A DNA stretch of 64,000 nucleotides from Dyadobacter luteus (GCF_003383615.1 NZ_QNUL01000015.1:1-64000), one strand, 5' to 3'. Counted from the first letter of the stretch, positions 19,201-27,692 are shown. The notes: generated by a model from the letters alone, not told the origin. Numbers and translations: made by a program.

Positions 19201-20111
19201 TTTACCTTGCAGAACAACTCGGGCTTGATATTCAACCATTGCTTATCCACGGAGCTCATGAAGTTTTGCCCAAAGGAGATTTTCTGATCAGACCCGGCGC
19301 ATTGAATGTCCGTTTGCTTCCTCGCATTCATTACAATGATCCTCAATGGGGTAATACCCTGCGAGATAAAACCAAAAGTATTTCCCAGTTCTTCAAATCT
19401 CAATACGATAGGTATAAAACAGAAATGGAAGATACACGCTATCTGAAGCACCGTATCTTTACCAATTATGTATTTAAAGGTCCAGTACTCGAATGGTATT
19501 TTAAAGCGAAATGGAGGCTGGAGGAAAAGAATTTCGCCTACTACAATACGCTGATCGAAAATCGGAAAAACATCCTGGATATTGGCTGCGGTTACGGCTA
19601 TCTTTCCTTTTACCTGCATTATTGTAATGCCGGGCGCGTGGTAAGAGGTGTGGATTATGACGAGGCTAAAATAACAATTGCAAAAAACAGTTATAACAAA
19701 ACGAACCAGCTCAGTTTTGTTTCTGCGGATGTGATGTATCTGGATCTTGGACAACAGGATGTCATATTTTTAAATGATGTGCTCCATTATATATCACAGG
19801 AAAAACAGTTTTCTTTGTTGGCTGAGTGTGAACGTGCGTTGTCGGAGAATGGCATACTTTTCATACGTGATGGCATCACGGATCAGCAGGAAAAACATCG
19901 CAACACTGAACGTACAGAGGCGCTTTCTACCGGACTTTTTTCTTTTAATAAAAAAATGGAAGCTTTTCATTTCTTTTCGTCACAGGATATCCGCGACTTT
20001 GCGGCCTCCCACGGATTGACGTTTGAAATGCAGCAACATTCCGGCACGACTTCCAACGTACTTTTCATTTTGAGAAAGATCTCCCCCACATCCGCTATCA
20101 ACCTCTATTGA
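16251..20111 (+). CDS. MMPL/RND exporter - PlsC acyltransferase - SAM methyltransferase fusion
   Basis: A single reading frame of 1286 aa with three parts. Residues 1 to about 830 are an RND/MMPL transporter with two helix repeats; the proton-relay acidic residues appear as Asp335 (GILLDYAFHF) and Asp725-Asp726 (FGLGDDFSIF). Residues about 850-1070 are a PlsC/LPLAT acyltransferase with NHNSFLD (His899, Asp904) and FPEGTRSEDG (965-974). Residues about 1085-1286 are a class I methyltransferase with the SAM motif LDIGCGYGY at 1109-1117. Aryl polyene loci usually have a separate MMPL exporter (ApeM) and acyltransferase; the methyltransferase may methylate the phenyl ring. It is read divergently from the main operon and heads a three-gene unit. 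No frameshift is seen. Confidence 0.9.
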   Translation: MIGELLFRLNLLLSRHKAVFFLFLIGLIGVLGYGISQLRVTESIFSTLPKGDKFEEFTKLIDNKNIINQIVFSLENDPETESYEALQLVESLADSLSFIPGKYIKNIQAVRPDIQQDVYNYTYSRFPELIDSSYYRYIGQKIAPDSIRSSVTSTYNQLISPGGNFIKQFVINDPLGITTRYFQQLNALNNASGMTVVDGVMFSADRRHIIVTASTSYDSGNSAINVALFHQLESLSAKWNAAHPHHELSYFGTFEIAARNAIQVKQDSTRTMVIALVIIVLILIVYYRKILIPVYIILPGLFGGIFALGIIGFLRPEISGISLATGAVIFGILLDYAFHFFTHLRHTASTGTTIREVSAPLLTGSLTTILAFTALQFTNSVVLQDFGLFAALSLIGAAVFTVIGLPIVLDFFKFDYRKIPEEAKLFRIPEIPRKAKPAILTIIGVLTIVFLYFARFTEFDSSFDNLSMQDEELKKREESLTGINPDLDKRIYVFATSKDKEAAADINLAVYEKAKSFKLRGKIKNFVSSGALILSNKTALERNKQWNEFWSSERKKQTFSSMDRAIRTTGLSIDAFNPFKNWINGTMRYPTDEDELLKQLGLSNLSATDSTGTTWITTITIPKSQLTLVKSELRSIAGVSVFDRGEMAESLLTMVKEDFNFILLISASIVFFTLLIVYGRIELTLLTFLPMAISWIWIFGIAALLGIKFNFVNVVITTFIFGLGDDFSIFVTDGLLNKYKTGRETLRSYQSAILLSAITTIVGTGALFFAEHPAIHSIALVSVLGIVCILIISFTLQPILFDLFVQDRIERKRPPVTLLPFLISISSFTYFLSGCLFLHSKLVTILLLPVSKKKKKAMINNSLSFYAKTVIYSGPHVRKNISGTENLVTDKPVILIANHNSFLDILLAIMLNPKIVLMVKGWVYKSPFFGPIIRYAGYVYTDDGPEQNIEKMRQLVADGYSLLVFPEGTRSEDGTIGRFHKGAFYLAEQLGLDIQPLLIHGAHEVLPKGDFLIRPGALNVRLLPRIHYNDPQWGNTLRDKTKSISQFFKSQYDRYKTEMEDTRYLKHRIFTNYVFKGPVLEWYFKAKWRLEEKNFAYYNTLIENRKNILDIGCGYGYLSFYLHYCNAGRVVRGVDYDEAKITIAKNSYNKTNQLSFVSADVMYLDLGQQDVIFLNDVLHYISQEKQFSLLAECERALSENGILFIRDGITDQQEKHRNTERTEALSTGLFSFNKKMEAFHFFSSQDIRDFAASHGLTFEMQQHSGTTSNVLFILRKISPTSAINLY

Positions 20112-20127
20112 TTACCTCAGCAGCACT

Positions 20128-21657
20128 ATGCCACAATTAACGGAAAAGGAATTTGACTTCGTAATTATCGGAAGCGGTCTGGGAGGACTGGCTTGTGGCT
20201 ACATTCTGGCGTCGGAAGGGCACAGCGTGGTTATTCTTGAAAAAAACCATCAGATTGGCGGTCATTTACAAGTTTACAGCCGGGATAAAACCATCTTCGA
20301 TACAGGGGTTCATTATGTGGGCAGCATGAACGATGGAGAAAATCTGAACAAGTTTTTCAGGTATTTCAAAATTTTAGATCAGCTTAAGCTTCACAGACTT
20401 GACGAAGACGGGTTTGACGTCATCCGCTTTGATGATGGAAAGGAATACGACTATCCGCAAGGCCATAAAGCTTTTGAAGAAAAGATGATTGGCTACTTCC
20501 CGGAGGAGGCTCAGGCTATTAAAACCTACTGCGCAAAACTGAAAGAAGTTTGCAGCAAATTTCCGCTTTACAACCTGCGAACAACCGGAGAAAGTTACCA
20601 GACAGATCAGAGTCTGCTCCAACTTAATGCCTTTGAATACATTGCTTCTCTCACAAGCAATAAGCGTCTGCAGAATGTGCTGGCAGGCTCCAACCAGCTC
20701 TATGCCGGAGAGAAAGAGACAACACCTTTTTATGTACATGCCCTAATCGTCAACAGCTATCTGTCAGGCGCATATAAATTTGCTGATGGTGGTTCGCAAA
20801 TTGCCATTCTGATGAGTCGCCGGATCAGGGAACTTGGTGGTGAAATACATAAACACAAAAAAGTAGTTGGTGCGTCGTATCATGAAGATGGAAATATCAG
20901 CCATGTAGAGCTGGAAAATGGTGAGGTTGTCAGGGGAAAGCAGTTTATCTCCAACGTGCATCCCGCCGTAACCATTGATATTTTTGGACCAGACCGGTTT
21001 CTGAGTGTCTACCGAAACAGGATTACGACCCTTCCGAATACAATCTCGACCTTTCTGGTTCATGTTTCGTTTCTGGAAAATTCATTCGAATACCTGAATC
21101 ATAATATTTACCAGCACCATATTGAAGATGTGTGGGACGGTATTGACTACGAAGAAGAAACCTGGCCACAAACGTACTTCATTTGTACACCCTATTTGTC
21201 AAGAAATACTAAGTTTGCGGAATCAATGTCAATCATGACGTATATGAAAAGCTGTGAAACTGAACAATGGGCGCACACTTTCAGTACAATAGCTTCTCCG
21301 GGAGACCGTGAAGCGCTTTATAAAGCCTTTAAAAAAGACAGAGAAGAAAAAGTATTAAACCGAATCGAACAGGTTTTCCCCGGTATTCGTCAGAAAATAA
21401 AGCATGTACATAGTGCTTCTCCGCTGACTTTCAGGGACTATATAGGAAACAAAGACGGCTCATTATATGGAATCTCCAAAAACTCAAATTCCCCGGCACG
21501 TAGCCAGGTGAACACAAGAACGAGAATTCCGAACCTGCATCTGACCGGACAGAACATTTCCATGCACGGAATACTGGGTGTCACTGTAAGTGCTTTCGTA
21601 ACCTGCTTTGCATTCGTTGATAAAAATGAACTTATTAAAAAAGTTGTAAATGCCTGA
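20128..21657 (+). CDS. FAD-dependent oxidoreductase (phytoene desaturase/retinol saturase-like)
   Basis: A 509-aa CrtI-type flavoprotein: dinucleotide motif GSGLGG at 15-20, EKNHQIGG following, and a C-terminal LTGQNISMHGILGVT stretch that closes the FAD site. Relatives desaturate, isomerise or saturate conjugated polyenes such as carotenoids. In this locus a polyene is the product, so a redox or isomerisation step on the aryl polyene is plausible, though no reaction can be assigned from the sequence. It starts 16 nt after the exporter fusion and 2 nt before the halogenase-like gene, so all three are probably cotranscribed. Confidence 0.83.
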   Translation: MPQLTEKEFDFVIIGSGLGGLACGYILASEGHSVVILEKNHQIGGHLQVYSRDKTIFDTGVHYVGSMNDGENLNKFFRYFKILDQLKLHRLDEDGFDVIRFDDGKEYDYPQGHKAFEEKMIGYFPEEAQAIKTYCAKLKEVCSKFPLYNLRTTGESYQTDQSLLQLNAFEYIASLTSNKRLQNVLAGSNQLYAGEKETTPFYVHALIVNSYLSGAYKFADGGSQIAILMSRRIRELGGEIHKHKKVVGASYHEDGNISHVELENGEVVRGKQFISNVHPAVTIDIFGPDRFLSVYRNRITTLPNTISTFLVHVSFLENSFEYLNHNIYQHHIEDVWDGIDYEEETWPQTYFICTPYLSRNTKFAESMSIMTYMKSCETEQWAHTFSTIASPGDREALYKAFKKDREEKVLNRIEQVFPGIRQKIKHVHSASPLTFRDYIGNKDGSLYGISKNSNSPARSQVNTRTRIPNLHLTGQNISMHGILGVTVSAFVTCFAFVDKNELIKKVVNA

Positions 21658-21659
21658 TC

Positions 21660-22901
21660 ATGCAAAAAATTGACGTACTCGTAATTGGTGCAGGCCCCGC
21701 TGGTACTGTTGCCGCATCATATCTAAGAAAGCAAGGTTATGAAGTGACCATTCTGGAAAAAGAAAAATTCCCACGTTTCCAGATCGGAGAAAGTCTGCTG
21801 CCGTGCTGTATGGAGCATTTGACCGAATCGGGATTGCGCGAAGCAATTGAAGCTAAACATTTTCAGAAGAAAACGGGAGCTGCTTTCATGCGTGGAGAAA
21901 AGAGATGTGAATTTCTTTTTGAAGAGCAGTTTACCAATGGCTGGTCGTATACCTGGCAGGTAAAGAGAGCCGATTTCGACCTGGCACTTGCAGAAGCAAC
22001 CAGAGCTAAAGGAGTAAGTGTGAATTTTGAATGTGAGGTGTTGAGCGTGGATGCAAACAGGGAACGTCAGATTACGGAGTACCGTGATGCCGAAGGGAAA
22101 ATTCATCAGATTGAATCACGATTTATTATCGATTCAAGTGGTTACGGTAGAGTTTTACCGCGTCTTTTTGATCTGAGTAAACCATCGTCCTTCACTCCAC
22201 GCGGAGCTGTATTTGCGCATTTGGAAGATAACAGACGTACAGAAACAACCAGCAATAATATCTTTGTCCATTCCTTCGACAACAACAGATCCTGGATTTG
22301 GGCGATTCCTTTTTCGGATGGCTCTACTTCTGTAGGTATTGTGGGCGACAGAGAAAAAATTGAAGACATGGCTGCCAACAATGGAGAAAAATACAAAGAA
22401 TTCATTCGCAATTTCGAAGACCTCAACGGACGTTTTGAACACTCGGAACTGAAATTTGAGCCCCGTAATATTCTGGGTTATTCGGTAGGTGTGAAAACGA
22501 TGTTCGGCGATGGATTCGTACTCTCCGGCAATAGCACCGAGTTCCTGGATCCTATTTTCTCATCCGGTGTGACCTTCGCAACTGCATCGGGCCTGCTCTC
22601 AGCAAAAATGACGCACAAGCACCTGCAGGGAGAAAATGTGAACTGGAAAACAGAATATGAAGATGTGGTTCAAAACGGAATAAACGTATTCAGAAGCTAC
22701 GTAACCGGATGGTATTCGGGTGATTTCCAATCTATTGTTTTTGCAAAACATATCGACCTGGAAATCAAAAACCAGATATGTTCGGTACTGGCTGGTTATG
22801 TATGGGATACGACAAACCCATTCGTGAAAAAACACGACACGATATTACCTACCCTTGCAAAGGTTATTAAAATGAAAGAAGCACAGGAGGACCAGGAATA
22901 A
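21660..22901 (+). CDS. flavin-dependent halogenase-like monooxygenase
   Basis: A 413-aa FAD enzyme: GAGPAG at 10-15 for FAD, the FQIGESLLP stretch (40-48), and the halogenase signature WxWxIP, here WIWAIP at 212-217. A lysine pair (70-71) precedes GAAFMRG, in the region where phenolic flavin halogenases have KxGAxF. These features favour a halogenase over an ordinary hydroxylase, and ring-chlorinated flexirubins are known. Some enzymes with these motifs hydroxylate instead. It is the last gene of the plus-strand unit; a stem-loop follows the stop. Confidence 0.78.
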   Translation: MQKIDVLVIGAGPAGTVAASYLRKQGYEVTILEKEKFPRFQIGESLLPCCMEHLTESGLREAIEAKHFQKKTGAAFMRGEKRCEFLFEEQFTNGWSYTWQVKRADFDLALAEATRAKGVSVNFECEVLSVDANRERQITEYRDAEGKIHQIESRFIIDSSGYGRVLPRLFDLSKPSSFTPRGAVFAHLEDNRRTETTSNNIFVHSFDNNRSWIWAIPFSDGSTSVGIVGDREKIEDMAANNGEKYKEFIRNFEDLNGRFEHSELKFEPRNILGYSVGVKTMFGDGFVLSGNSTEFLDPIFSSGVTFATASGLLSAKMTHKHLQGENVNWKTEYEDVVQNGINVFRSYVTGWYSGDFQSIVFAKHIDLEIKNQICSVLAGYVWDTTNPFVKKHDTILPTLAKVIKMKEAQEDQE

Positions 22902-22911
22902 CACATATCTG

Positions 22912-22948
22912 CTGTTGAAGGCAGTTGTATTCAGACTGCTTTCAACAG
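22912..22948. terminator. stem-loop between convergent pigment genes
   Basis: A 13-bp stem (22912-22924 with 22936-22948, one G-T pair) lies between the halogenase-like gene and the convergent ketosynthase-like gene, covering the end of the latter. There is no T run on either side, so it may be a shared, factor-assisted terminator. Confidence 0.45.
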
Positions 22949-23983
22949 TATAAAACTATGTTGTACTCCCTGGTAATGGTTGTAAATCAAAACATACTCA
23001 GGACGCTCTTTTCTGCAGTTTTCAGTCAATATCAACGAAGCCGGCGCCTGCTCACCATTTAGAATTCCCGTTCCAAGCCAGGTGGCAAATGCTGTTGCGG
23101 TAGGATAATCTCCGGATAAATTCTTGAAAGTATAAATGTCCGTTTCCCGGAAAAAGTGCTCCCGCACCTGATCATATAAATAATCGGTGCGATTATCCCC
23201 GCTGTACCCGGCAATCAAAACATCTATATCATCCGCACACACCTCATTCTTTTCCAAAAAATGGCTGAGCCGGATTAAAATCTCATCAGAATCGGACTGA
23301 CCCAGCTGGTCTACATCTACAATTTTTGCCAGGGATTGATCCGATTGCAAACTCTTCACGACAAACATCACTGCTGCCTCCCCGCATACCGATCCTGGCG
23401 TATTGTCTGTTAACACTGTTTCAGAAGACGCCTCGTAGGTTTTGTAGTAACCGTTCAGATAATCAATATTGTAGTTGTATTCTGATATTTCGTCCACGCT
23501 ACCCAACAGCACCGAATCAGCATTACCCTCTTCTAACAAAAGTAAAGCATCCAGCATCGCATTTTCAAATGCCAGTCCCTTGTGTACATGTGTGGTATTG
23601 TAGGTAGTAGTTTTGCTCATCAACGCAAGATTTCCCGCTACTGCATTAGGAGTACTCTGAACAAAATTGGTGGGCGTGAGCGTGCCTTCATTGTAGTCAA
23701 CGATCTGGTTCAGAAATTTGAGACAATCTTCCAGACCGCCGTTGGCAGTTCCTAATATAATACCTCCTAAATCCGGATTTTGTTGAATCAATGGCAAACC
23801 TGCCCCCACTCCCATTCGTACCGCCTTACCCATTCTTCGCAGTAATCCTGCCGGAATGAGCGTACCATAAGAGGGCTCTACGGCGGTGTATCTATTTCCT
23901 TTGTAACTGATTATATCACCATTCCAGAAGGAACTGTCAAAGGACTTCTGTGCTGAAATGCAAGCCGATGCTGTTATATACAT
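22931..23983 (-). CDS. inactive ketosynthase-like protein (paralogue of 6080-7045)
   Basis: A 350-aa ketosynthase-fold protein sharing AGLLRRMGK, the LGTANGGLEDCLKFLN-type stretch and PTNFVQSTPNAVAGN with the 321-aa protein at 6080. The active-site Cys is replaced by Val133 (THVHKG), and the histidine motifs are missing (LSGDYPTATAF stands in place of GHTLGAAG). It should have no condensing activity by itself. Likely roles are a chain-length factor or a partner that stabilises an active ketosynthase. It is separated from the main operon by the divergent three-gene unit and reads towards it. Confidence 0.75.
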   Translation of the reverse strand: MYITASACISAQKSFDSSFWNGDIISYKGNRYTAVEPSYGTLIPAGLLRRMGKAVRMGVGAGLPLIQQNPDLGGIILGTANGGLEDCLKFLNQIVDYNEGTLTPTNFVQSTPNAVAGNLALMSKTTTYNTTHVHKGLAFENAMLDALLLLEEGNADSVLLGSVDEISEYNYNIDYLNGYYKTYEASSETVLTDNTPGSVCGEAAVMFVVKSLQSDQSLAKIVDVDQLGQSDSDEILIRLSHFLEKNEVCADDIDVLIAGYSGDNRTDYLYDQVREHFFRETDIYTFKNLSGDYPTATAFATWLGTGILNGEQAPASLILTENCRKERPEYVLIYNHYQGVQHSFILLKAV

Positions 23984-24023
23984 AAAATTTAAAACTCACT
24001 TTGTCTTATAGCAGTCGGTATGA

Positions 24024-25655
24024 TCATTCAGCCGCCGCCATAAATTTGTTCAGGATTTGCTGATAAGTCGTTGTTTCAGAAGCTCTTTGTTCCTCTGTCC
24101 AGTGGAGCTCTTCCGCCATCAGGACAGCCACAACAGGCAAAGCGGCCAACGTTGCTTTCCAGTCAATAATTTCCAGCCTCGTACGCCTTGCCAGAAAATC
24201 CCTCGGTGTTTCCACCATTTCATTTCTTACTGTATAAATCACTTCGGCTTTGATAAAACAATGTGCCGGAACAATCCGCTCTTTCAGGCTCGCGTCGTGC
24301 GCTGTCAGGATACAAACCTGTTCAGCCCGCGAACCATATTTTTTCACCAAATGCTGACAAACATCCACAGGCAAACCATATTGCGCAGATAGTTTCTTAT
24401 AATTTTCATATTGATAACCTGCTCCGCCTGCTAACTTATGGCTTTGTGTGGTACACTCATTTCTCTGATTGAAAAGGAGATCGATCTGGTCAACAGCGTC
24501 CTTCGCCATCAGTCTGTAAGTGGTCCATTTCCCTCCGAGCAAACTCACCAAACCCGAAACAGGGTCTATCTCTACCTCATGATCCCGAAGCAGGCTTTTG
24601 GTAGATTTACTGGTCTCAGCAGAAAGCAAAGGACGAAGCCCCCCAAACCCCGCGGTCAACTTTGATATATCTATTTTCTTTTCCAGATAAGGATTGAGCG
24701 TATCAGCCAGATACTGTTTTTCTACAGCATTCAGCACAGGTTCCTGATCAATACTATCACATTCAGTATCCGTAGTACCAAGAATCATAGCTCCTTCAAA
24801 CGGGATAGCAAACACGACCCTTCCATCAGAAGTCTTGGGGATCAGCATCGCGAAATCACTATTCAGTGTATCATAAGGAAGCACAGCGTGAACGCCTTTA
24901 CTGGGCCGTAGCCTTTCGGGCAGAGCCGGATTCCCCATCAAACGGATATGGTCTGAAAACGGGCCTGTACAGTTCAGTACAAGTTTTGTTTTGATAGACA
25001 ATGACCTTCCTGACCGTCTGTCACGAACCTGAACTGCTTTTAGTTTACCTTGTTCAGATTTATCGAATCCGGTTACCTCTACATAGTTCGCTACTACCGC
25101 GCCCGCTTCGGAGGCAGATTGCGCCAATGCAAGACAATACCGGGCGTCGTCCAGCTGACCGTCGTAGTACAAAACTGCACTGTGAATGTTGCTACGATTA
25201 AGTGTGGGTACGTCTTTAAGCAGTTCTGACTTCTTCAACCATCTGCTCTTCGGCAATGTATCATCAGAAGCGAAGCTGTCATACATTTTCAGGCCGATTG
25301 TGAAATACAAACCTTCTATCCAGGATTTTACAGGGGTAACCAAAGCCAGTGGACGAGCTAGATGCGGGGCGTTGCTTAATACCAAATGGCGCTCCTCCAG
25401 TCCATGCCGAACCTGCTTAAGCTGTGCGAAATCCAGCTTTTTGAATGCCTGTTCAAGGTAACGAACACCTCCATGAATCAGCTTGGTAGACTTGGAGGAT
25501 GTTTCGGAAGCGAAATCCTGCCTGTCAATAAGAGCTACTTTGTACCCTCTCAGCGCTGCATCCAGTGCGCAACCGGCTCCGCTTGCTCCTGCTCCGATTA
25601 TACAAATATCAAATTCGTCCTTTTCAAGGTTAACCAGGGATTGATTTCTATTCAT
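24024..25655 (-). CDS. glpD: aerobic glycerol-3-phosphate dehydrogenase
   Basis: 543 aa, the usual size. The FAD-binding motif GAGASGAGCA starts at about residue 21, followed by the family sequence SSKSTKLIHGGVRYLE. It oxidises glycerol 3-phosphate to dihydroxyacetone phosphate at the inner membrane and passes electrons to the quinone pool. No glpF or glpK gene is adjacent, so it stands alone here, at the edge of the pigment locus. The C-terminal third is the usual helical GlpD domain. Start is ATG. Confidence 0.93.
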   Translation of the reverse strand: MNRNQSLVNLEKDEFDICIIGAGASGAGCALDAALRGYKVALIDRQDFASETSSKSTKLIHGGVRYLEQAFKKLDFAQLKQVRHGLEERHLVLSNAPHLARPLALVTPVKSWIEGLYFTIGLKMYDSFASDDTLPKSRWLKKSELLKDVPTLNRSNIHSAVLYYDGQLDDARYCLALAQSASEAGAVVANYVEVTGFDKSEQGKLKAVQVRDRRSGRSLSIKTKLVLNCTGPFSDHIRLMGNPALPERLRPSKGVHAVLPYDTLNSDFAMLIPKTSDGRVVFAIPFEGAMILGTTDTECDSIDQEPVLNAVEKQYLADTLNPYLEKKIDISKLTAGFGGLRPLLSAETSKSTKSLLRDHEVEIDPVSGLVSLLGGKWTTYRLMAKDAVDQIDLLFNQRNECTTQSHKLAGGAGYQYENYKKLSAQYGLPVDVCQHLVKKYGSRAEQVCILTAHDASLKERIVPAHCFIKAEVIYTVRNEMVETPRDFLARRTRLEIIDWKATLAALPVVAVLMAEELHWTEEQRASETTTYQQILNKFMAAAE

Positions 25656-25793
25656 ACAATGAGCCTATACTGATTACAGCAGATGGTATTATCGCCGATT
25701 GCAAAAATACAAATAGAAGTGTAACGCATGGGGTGTGGAAAAAATTTATTGGTACGTAATTTGTTACTTATCTGTTATATATTGGTCTCACAC

Positions 25794-25823
25794 TTGTTCA
25801 ATGCTAAAATAAGACTAGTTTTG
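25794..25823 (+). promoter_or_regulatory. strong Bacteroidetes-type promoter for the BON-LysM gene
   Basis: TTG (25794-25796), a 19-nt spacer and a perfect -7 box TAGTTTTG (25816-25823), 45 nt upstream of the ATG. The surrounding sequence is AT-rich. This is the best consensus match in the window. Confidence 0.65.
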
Positions 25824-25868
25824 AATGTAAATTTTATCACTTTACTTACAAAAAACTAAAAAATTATT

Positions 25869-26327
25869 ATGGGATTAATGTCATTTTTCAAGGGAGTTGG
25901 AGAGAAAATCTTTAAAAAAGAAGAAACTGTTGCTCCCACTCCGGAGGTTGAACCAATTCGTGCCAGTGCATTGCTTGCGCACGTGAAGGCCTTGGGACTT
26001 CCTTACAATTCCCTGACAGTAAAAACTTCCGGTGATACCGTTACAATCGAAGGTGAGGTTGCTGAACAGGCAGATGCAGAAAAAATCGCGCTTGCTGTAG
26101 GCAACGTGGAAGGTGTTGAAGTTGTAGATAATCGCTTGTCTGTAGCTACACCGACAGTCGAAGCAACGTATCATACAGTTGTGAAGGGCGACACGCTTTC
26201 TAAAATTGCCCAGACTGTTTATGGCGATATGATGAAATACCCAATTATTTTCGAAGCGAACAAACCTATGCTCACGCATCCTGATAAGATTTATCCGGGA
26301 CAAGTATTGCGTATTCCTTCTTTATAA
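25869..26327 (+). CDS. BON-LysM protein (YgaU/Kbp-like)
   Basis: 152 aa: an N-terminal amphipathic start, a BON domain (about 30-98, TVKTSGDTVTIEGEV) and a C-terminal LysM domain (about 103-151, VVKGDTLSKIAQTVYGD). It has the size and domain order of E. coli Kbp (YgaU), a soluble K+-binding protein; no signal peptide is seen. LysM would normally bind peptidoglycan, but Kbp is cytoplasmic, so location is unsure. It is a single-gene unit with a near-consensus promoter and a strong terminator, which suggests an abundant protein. Confidence 0.9.
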   Translation: MGLMSFFKGVGEKIFKKEETVAPTPEVEPIRASALLAHVKALGLPYNSLTVKTSGDTVTIEGEVAEQADAEKIALAVGNVEGVEVVDNRLSVATPTVEATYHTVVKGDTLSKIAQTVYGDMMKYPIIFEANKPMLTHPDKIYPGQVLRIPSL

Positions 26328-26366
26328 TCGGTGAATATGAGCTACTCCGACGGTAGCTTGCTCTTA

Positions 26367-26397
26367 AAACCGAAACGCTCTAAAGGTGTTTCGGTTT
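26367..26397 (+). terminator. intrinsic terminator of the BON-LysM gene
   Basis: AAACCGAAAC (26367-26376) pairs perfectly with GTTTCGGTTT (26388-26397) over an 11-nt loop and is followed by a T run. Confidence 0.8.
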
Positions 26398-26431
26398 TTT
26401 TGTGCTGAACCTTTCAAAACTATCCATAAAC

Positions 26432-26459
26432 AAAAAGGACAACTCTTTTGGAGCTGCCC
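26432..26459 (-). terminator. intrinsic terminator of rpsF-rpsR-rplI
   Basis: On the minus strand GGGCAGCTC pairs with GAGTTGTCC (9 bp, two G-U pairs, 5-nt loop) and is followed by TTTTTG, 38 nt after the rplI stop codon. With the terminator at 26367-26397 it separates the two convergent units. Confidence 0.8.
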
Positions 26460-26497
26460 GTTTCGTACCGTTTGTGAGAAATTAAATTTTCTCCTTA

Positions 26498-26950
26498 TTA
26501 ATTGTTATCCTCTGCCGCAATTACGTTCAGAGAGATTTTGTGTTTCACTTCTTTGTGAAGATCAATCAGTGCTGAATAAGTACCAATAGATTTAACATCA
26601 TCAACAGTAATTTTCTTACGGTCGATATCAAAACCTTTTGATTTCAGAATATCTGCAACCTGAGTGTTAGTAACACGTCCGAAGATACGGCCGCTTTCAC
26701 CCACTACAGTACGGATATCGATTGTCAGGTCACCGATAGCAGATGCGATATCTTCAGCATCTTTTTTCAGTTTCTCAGCTTTGTGAGCTGCCTGACGTAC
26801 GTTTTCAGCAACAATTTTGCGATTTGACGCGTTTGCCAATAAAGCAAAGCCTTGTGGGATAAGGTAGTTACGACCGTATCCTGCTTTCACAGTTACGATA
26901 TCGTTCTTATATCCTACTCCAGCTATATCTGTTATAAGTATGATTTCCAT
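26498..26950 (-). CDS. rplI: 50S ribosomal protein L9
   Basis: 150 aa, standard length. It begins MEIILITDIAGVG and has the N-terminal rRNA-binding domain (KAGYGRNYLIPQGFA), the long connecting helix and a C-terminal domain. It binds domain V of 23S rRNA at the base of the L1 stalk. Last gene of the rpsF-rpsR-rplI operon, 20 nt after rpsR. Confidence 0.97.
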   Translation of the reverse strand: MEIILITDIAGVGYKNDIVTVKAGYGRNYLIPQGFALLANASNRKIVAENVRQAAHKAEKLKKDAEDIASAIGDLTIDIRTVVGESGRIFGRVTNTQVADILKSKGFDIDRKKITVDDVKSIGTYSALIDLHKEVKHKISLNVIAAEDNN

Positions 26951-26970
26951 TGTTCGTAGCTCTTTCTAAT

Positions 26971-27222
26971 TTATTTCAATTGATCAGCAACGAAAGGCAA
27001 TAATGCCAAATGACGTGCTCTCTTAATTGCCTGTGATACTTTACGCTGATATTTCAAGCTAGTACCTGTAAGGCGACGTGGCAAGATTTTTCCTTGCTCG
27101 TTTACAAGCTTCAGCAAAAAGTCTGGGTTCTTGTAATCGATATATTTGATACCTGCTTTTTTGAAACGGCAGTATTTTTTGCGGTTAATATTTTTCTCAA
27201 CCGGTTCGTTTACGAGTGACAT
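26971..27222 (-). CDS. rpsR: 30S ribosomal protein S18
   Basis: 83 aa. It has the [18 protein letters not shown] stretch and the family signature around [21 protein letters not shown]. It binds the S6 partner encoded 3 nt upstream in the small-subunit platform. No priB or ssb gene is interposed, unlike in enterobacteria or Bacillus. Confidence 0.97.
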   Translation of the reverse strand: MSLVNEPVEKNINRKKYCRFKKAGIKYIDYKNPDFLLKLVNEQGKILPRRLTGTSLKYQRKVSQAIKRARHLALLPFVADQLK

Positions 27223-27225
27223 AGC

Positions 27226-27621
27226 TTATGCGTTTTCGGTTTTTGATTCAGTTGATTCTTCTTTCTTTCTTCCAACAAGACCCTTACGTTTCTTCTCGTT
27301 GTAAGCAATTGAATGCTTGTCAAGAGCGATGGTCATGAAACGCAAAACGCGCTCATCACGACGGAATTCAGTTTCCAAAACATCTACTACATTACCAGAA
27401 CTAGCAGTTCCTTCAGTTGCAGTGTATTCGAAGATGTGATAAAAACCAGAATTTTTCTTCTGGATCGGATAGGCCAGCTTACGCAATCCCCAATCCTCTT
27501 CATGTACTATAGCACCACCGTTTGATGTGATGATAGCACTGAATTTTTCAACGGCGTCCTTTGCCTGGGCCTCAGACAAAATGGGAGTTAAGATGAACAC
27601 CGTTTCGTATTGCTTAGACAT
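27226..27621 (-). CDS. rpsF: 30S ribosomal protein S6
   Basis: 131 aa. It begins MSKQYETVFIL and contains KLAYPIQKKNSGFYH, typical of S6, plus an acidic/basic tail of about 20 residues (KEESTESKTENA at the end). First gene of the operon with rpsR and rplI; S6 and S18 assemble as a pair on 16S rRNA. A promoter candidate lies at 27693-27723. Confidence 0.97.
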   Translation of the reverse strand: MSKQYETVFILTPILSEAQAKDAVEKFSAIITSNGGAIVHEEDWGLRKLAYPIQKKNSGFYHIFEYTATEGTASSGNVVDVLETEFRRDERVLRFMTIALDKHSIAYNEKKRKGLVGRKKEESTESKTENA

Positions 27622-27692
27622 ACGGTTATTGATTAATTATAAAAAAGTTGTTAAAAATTCCTCAGTTCAATACAAATACTGAAATGAGGGTG

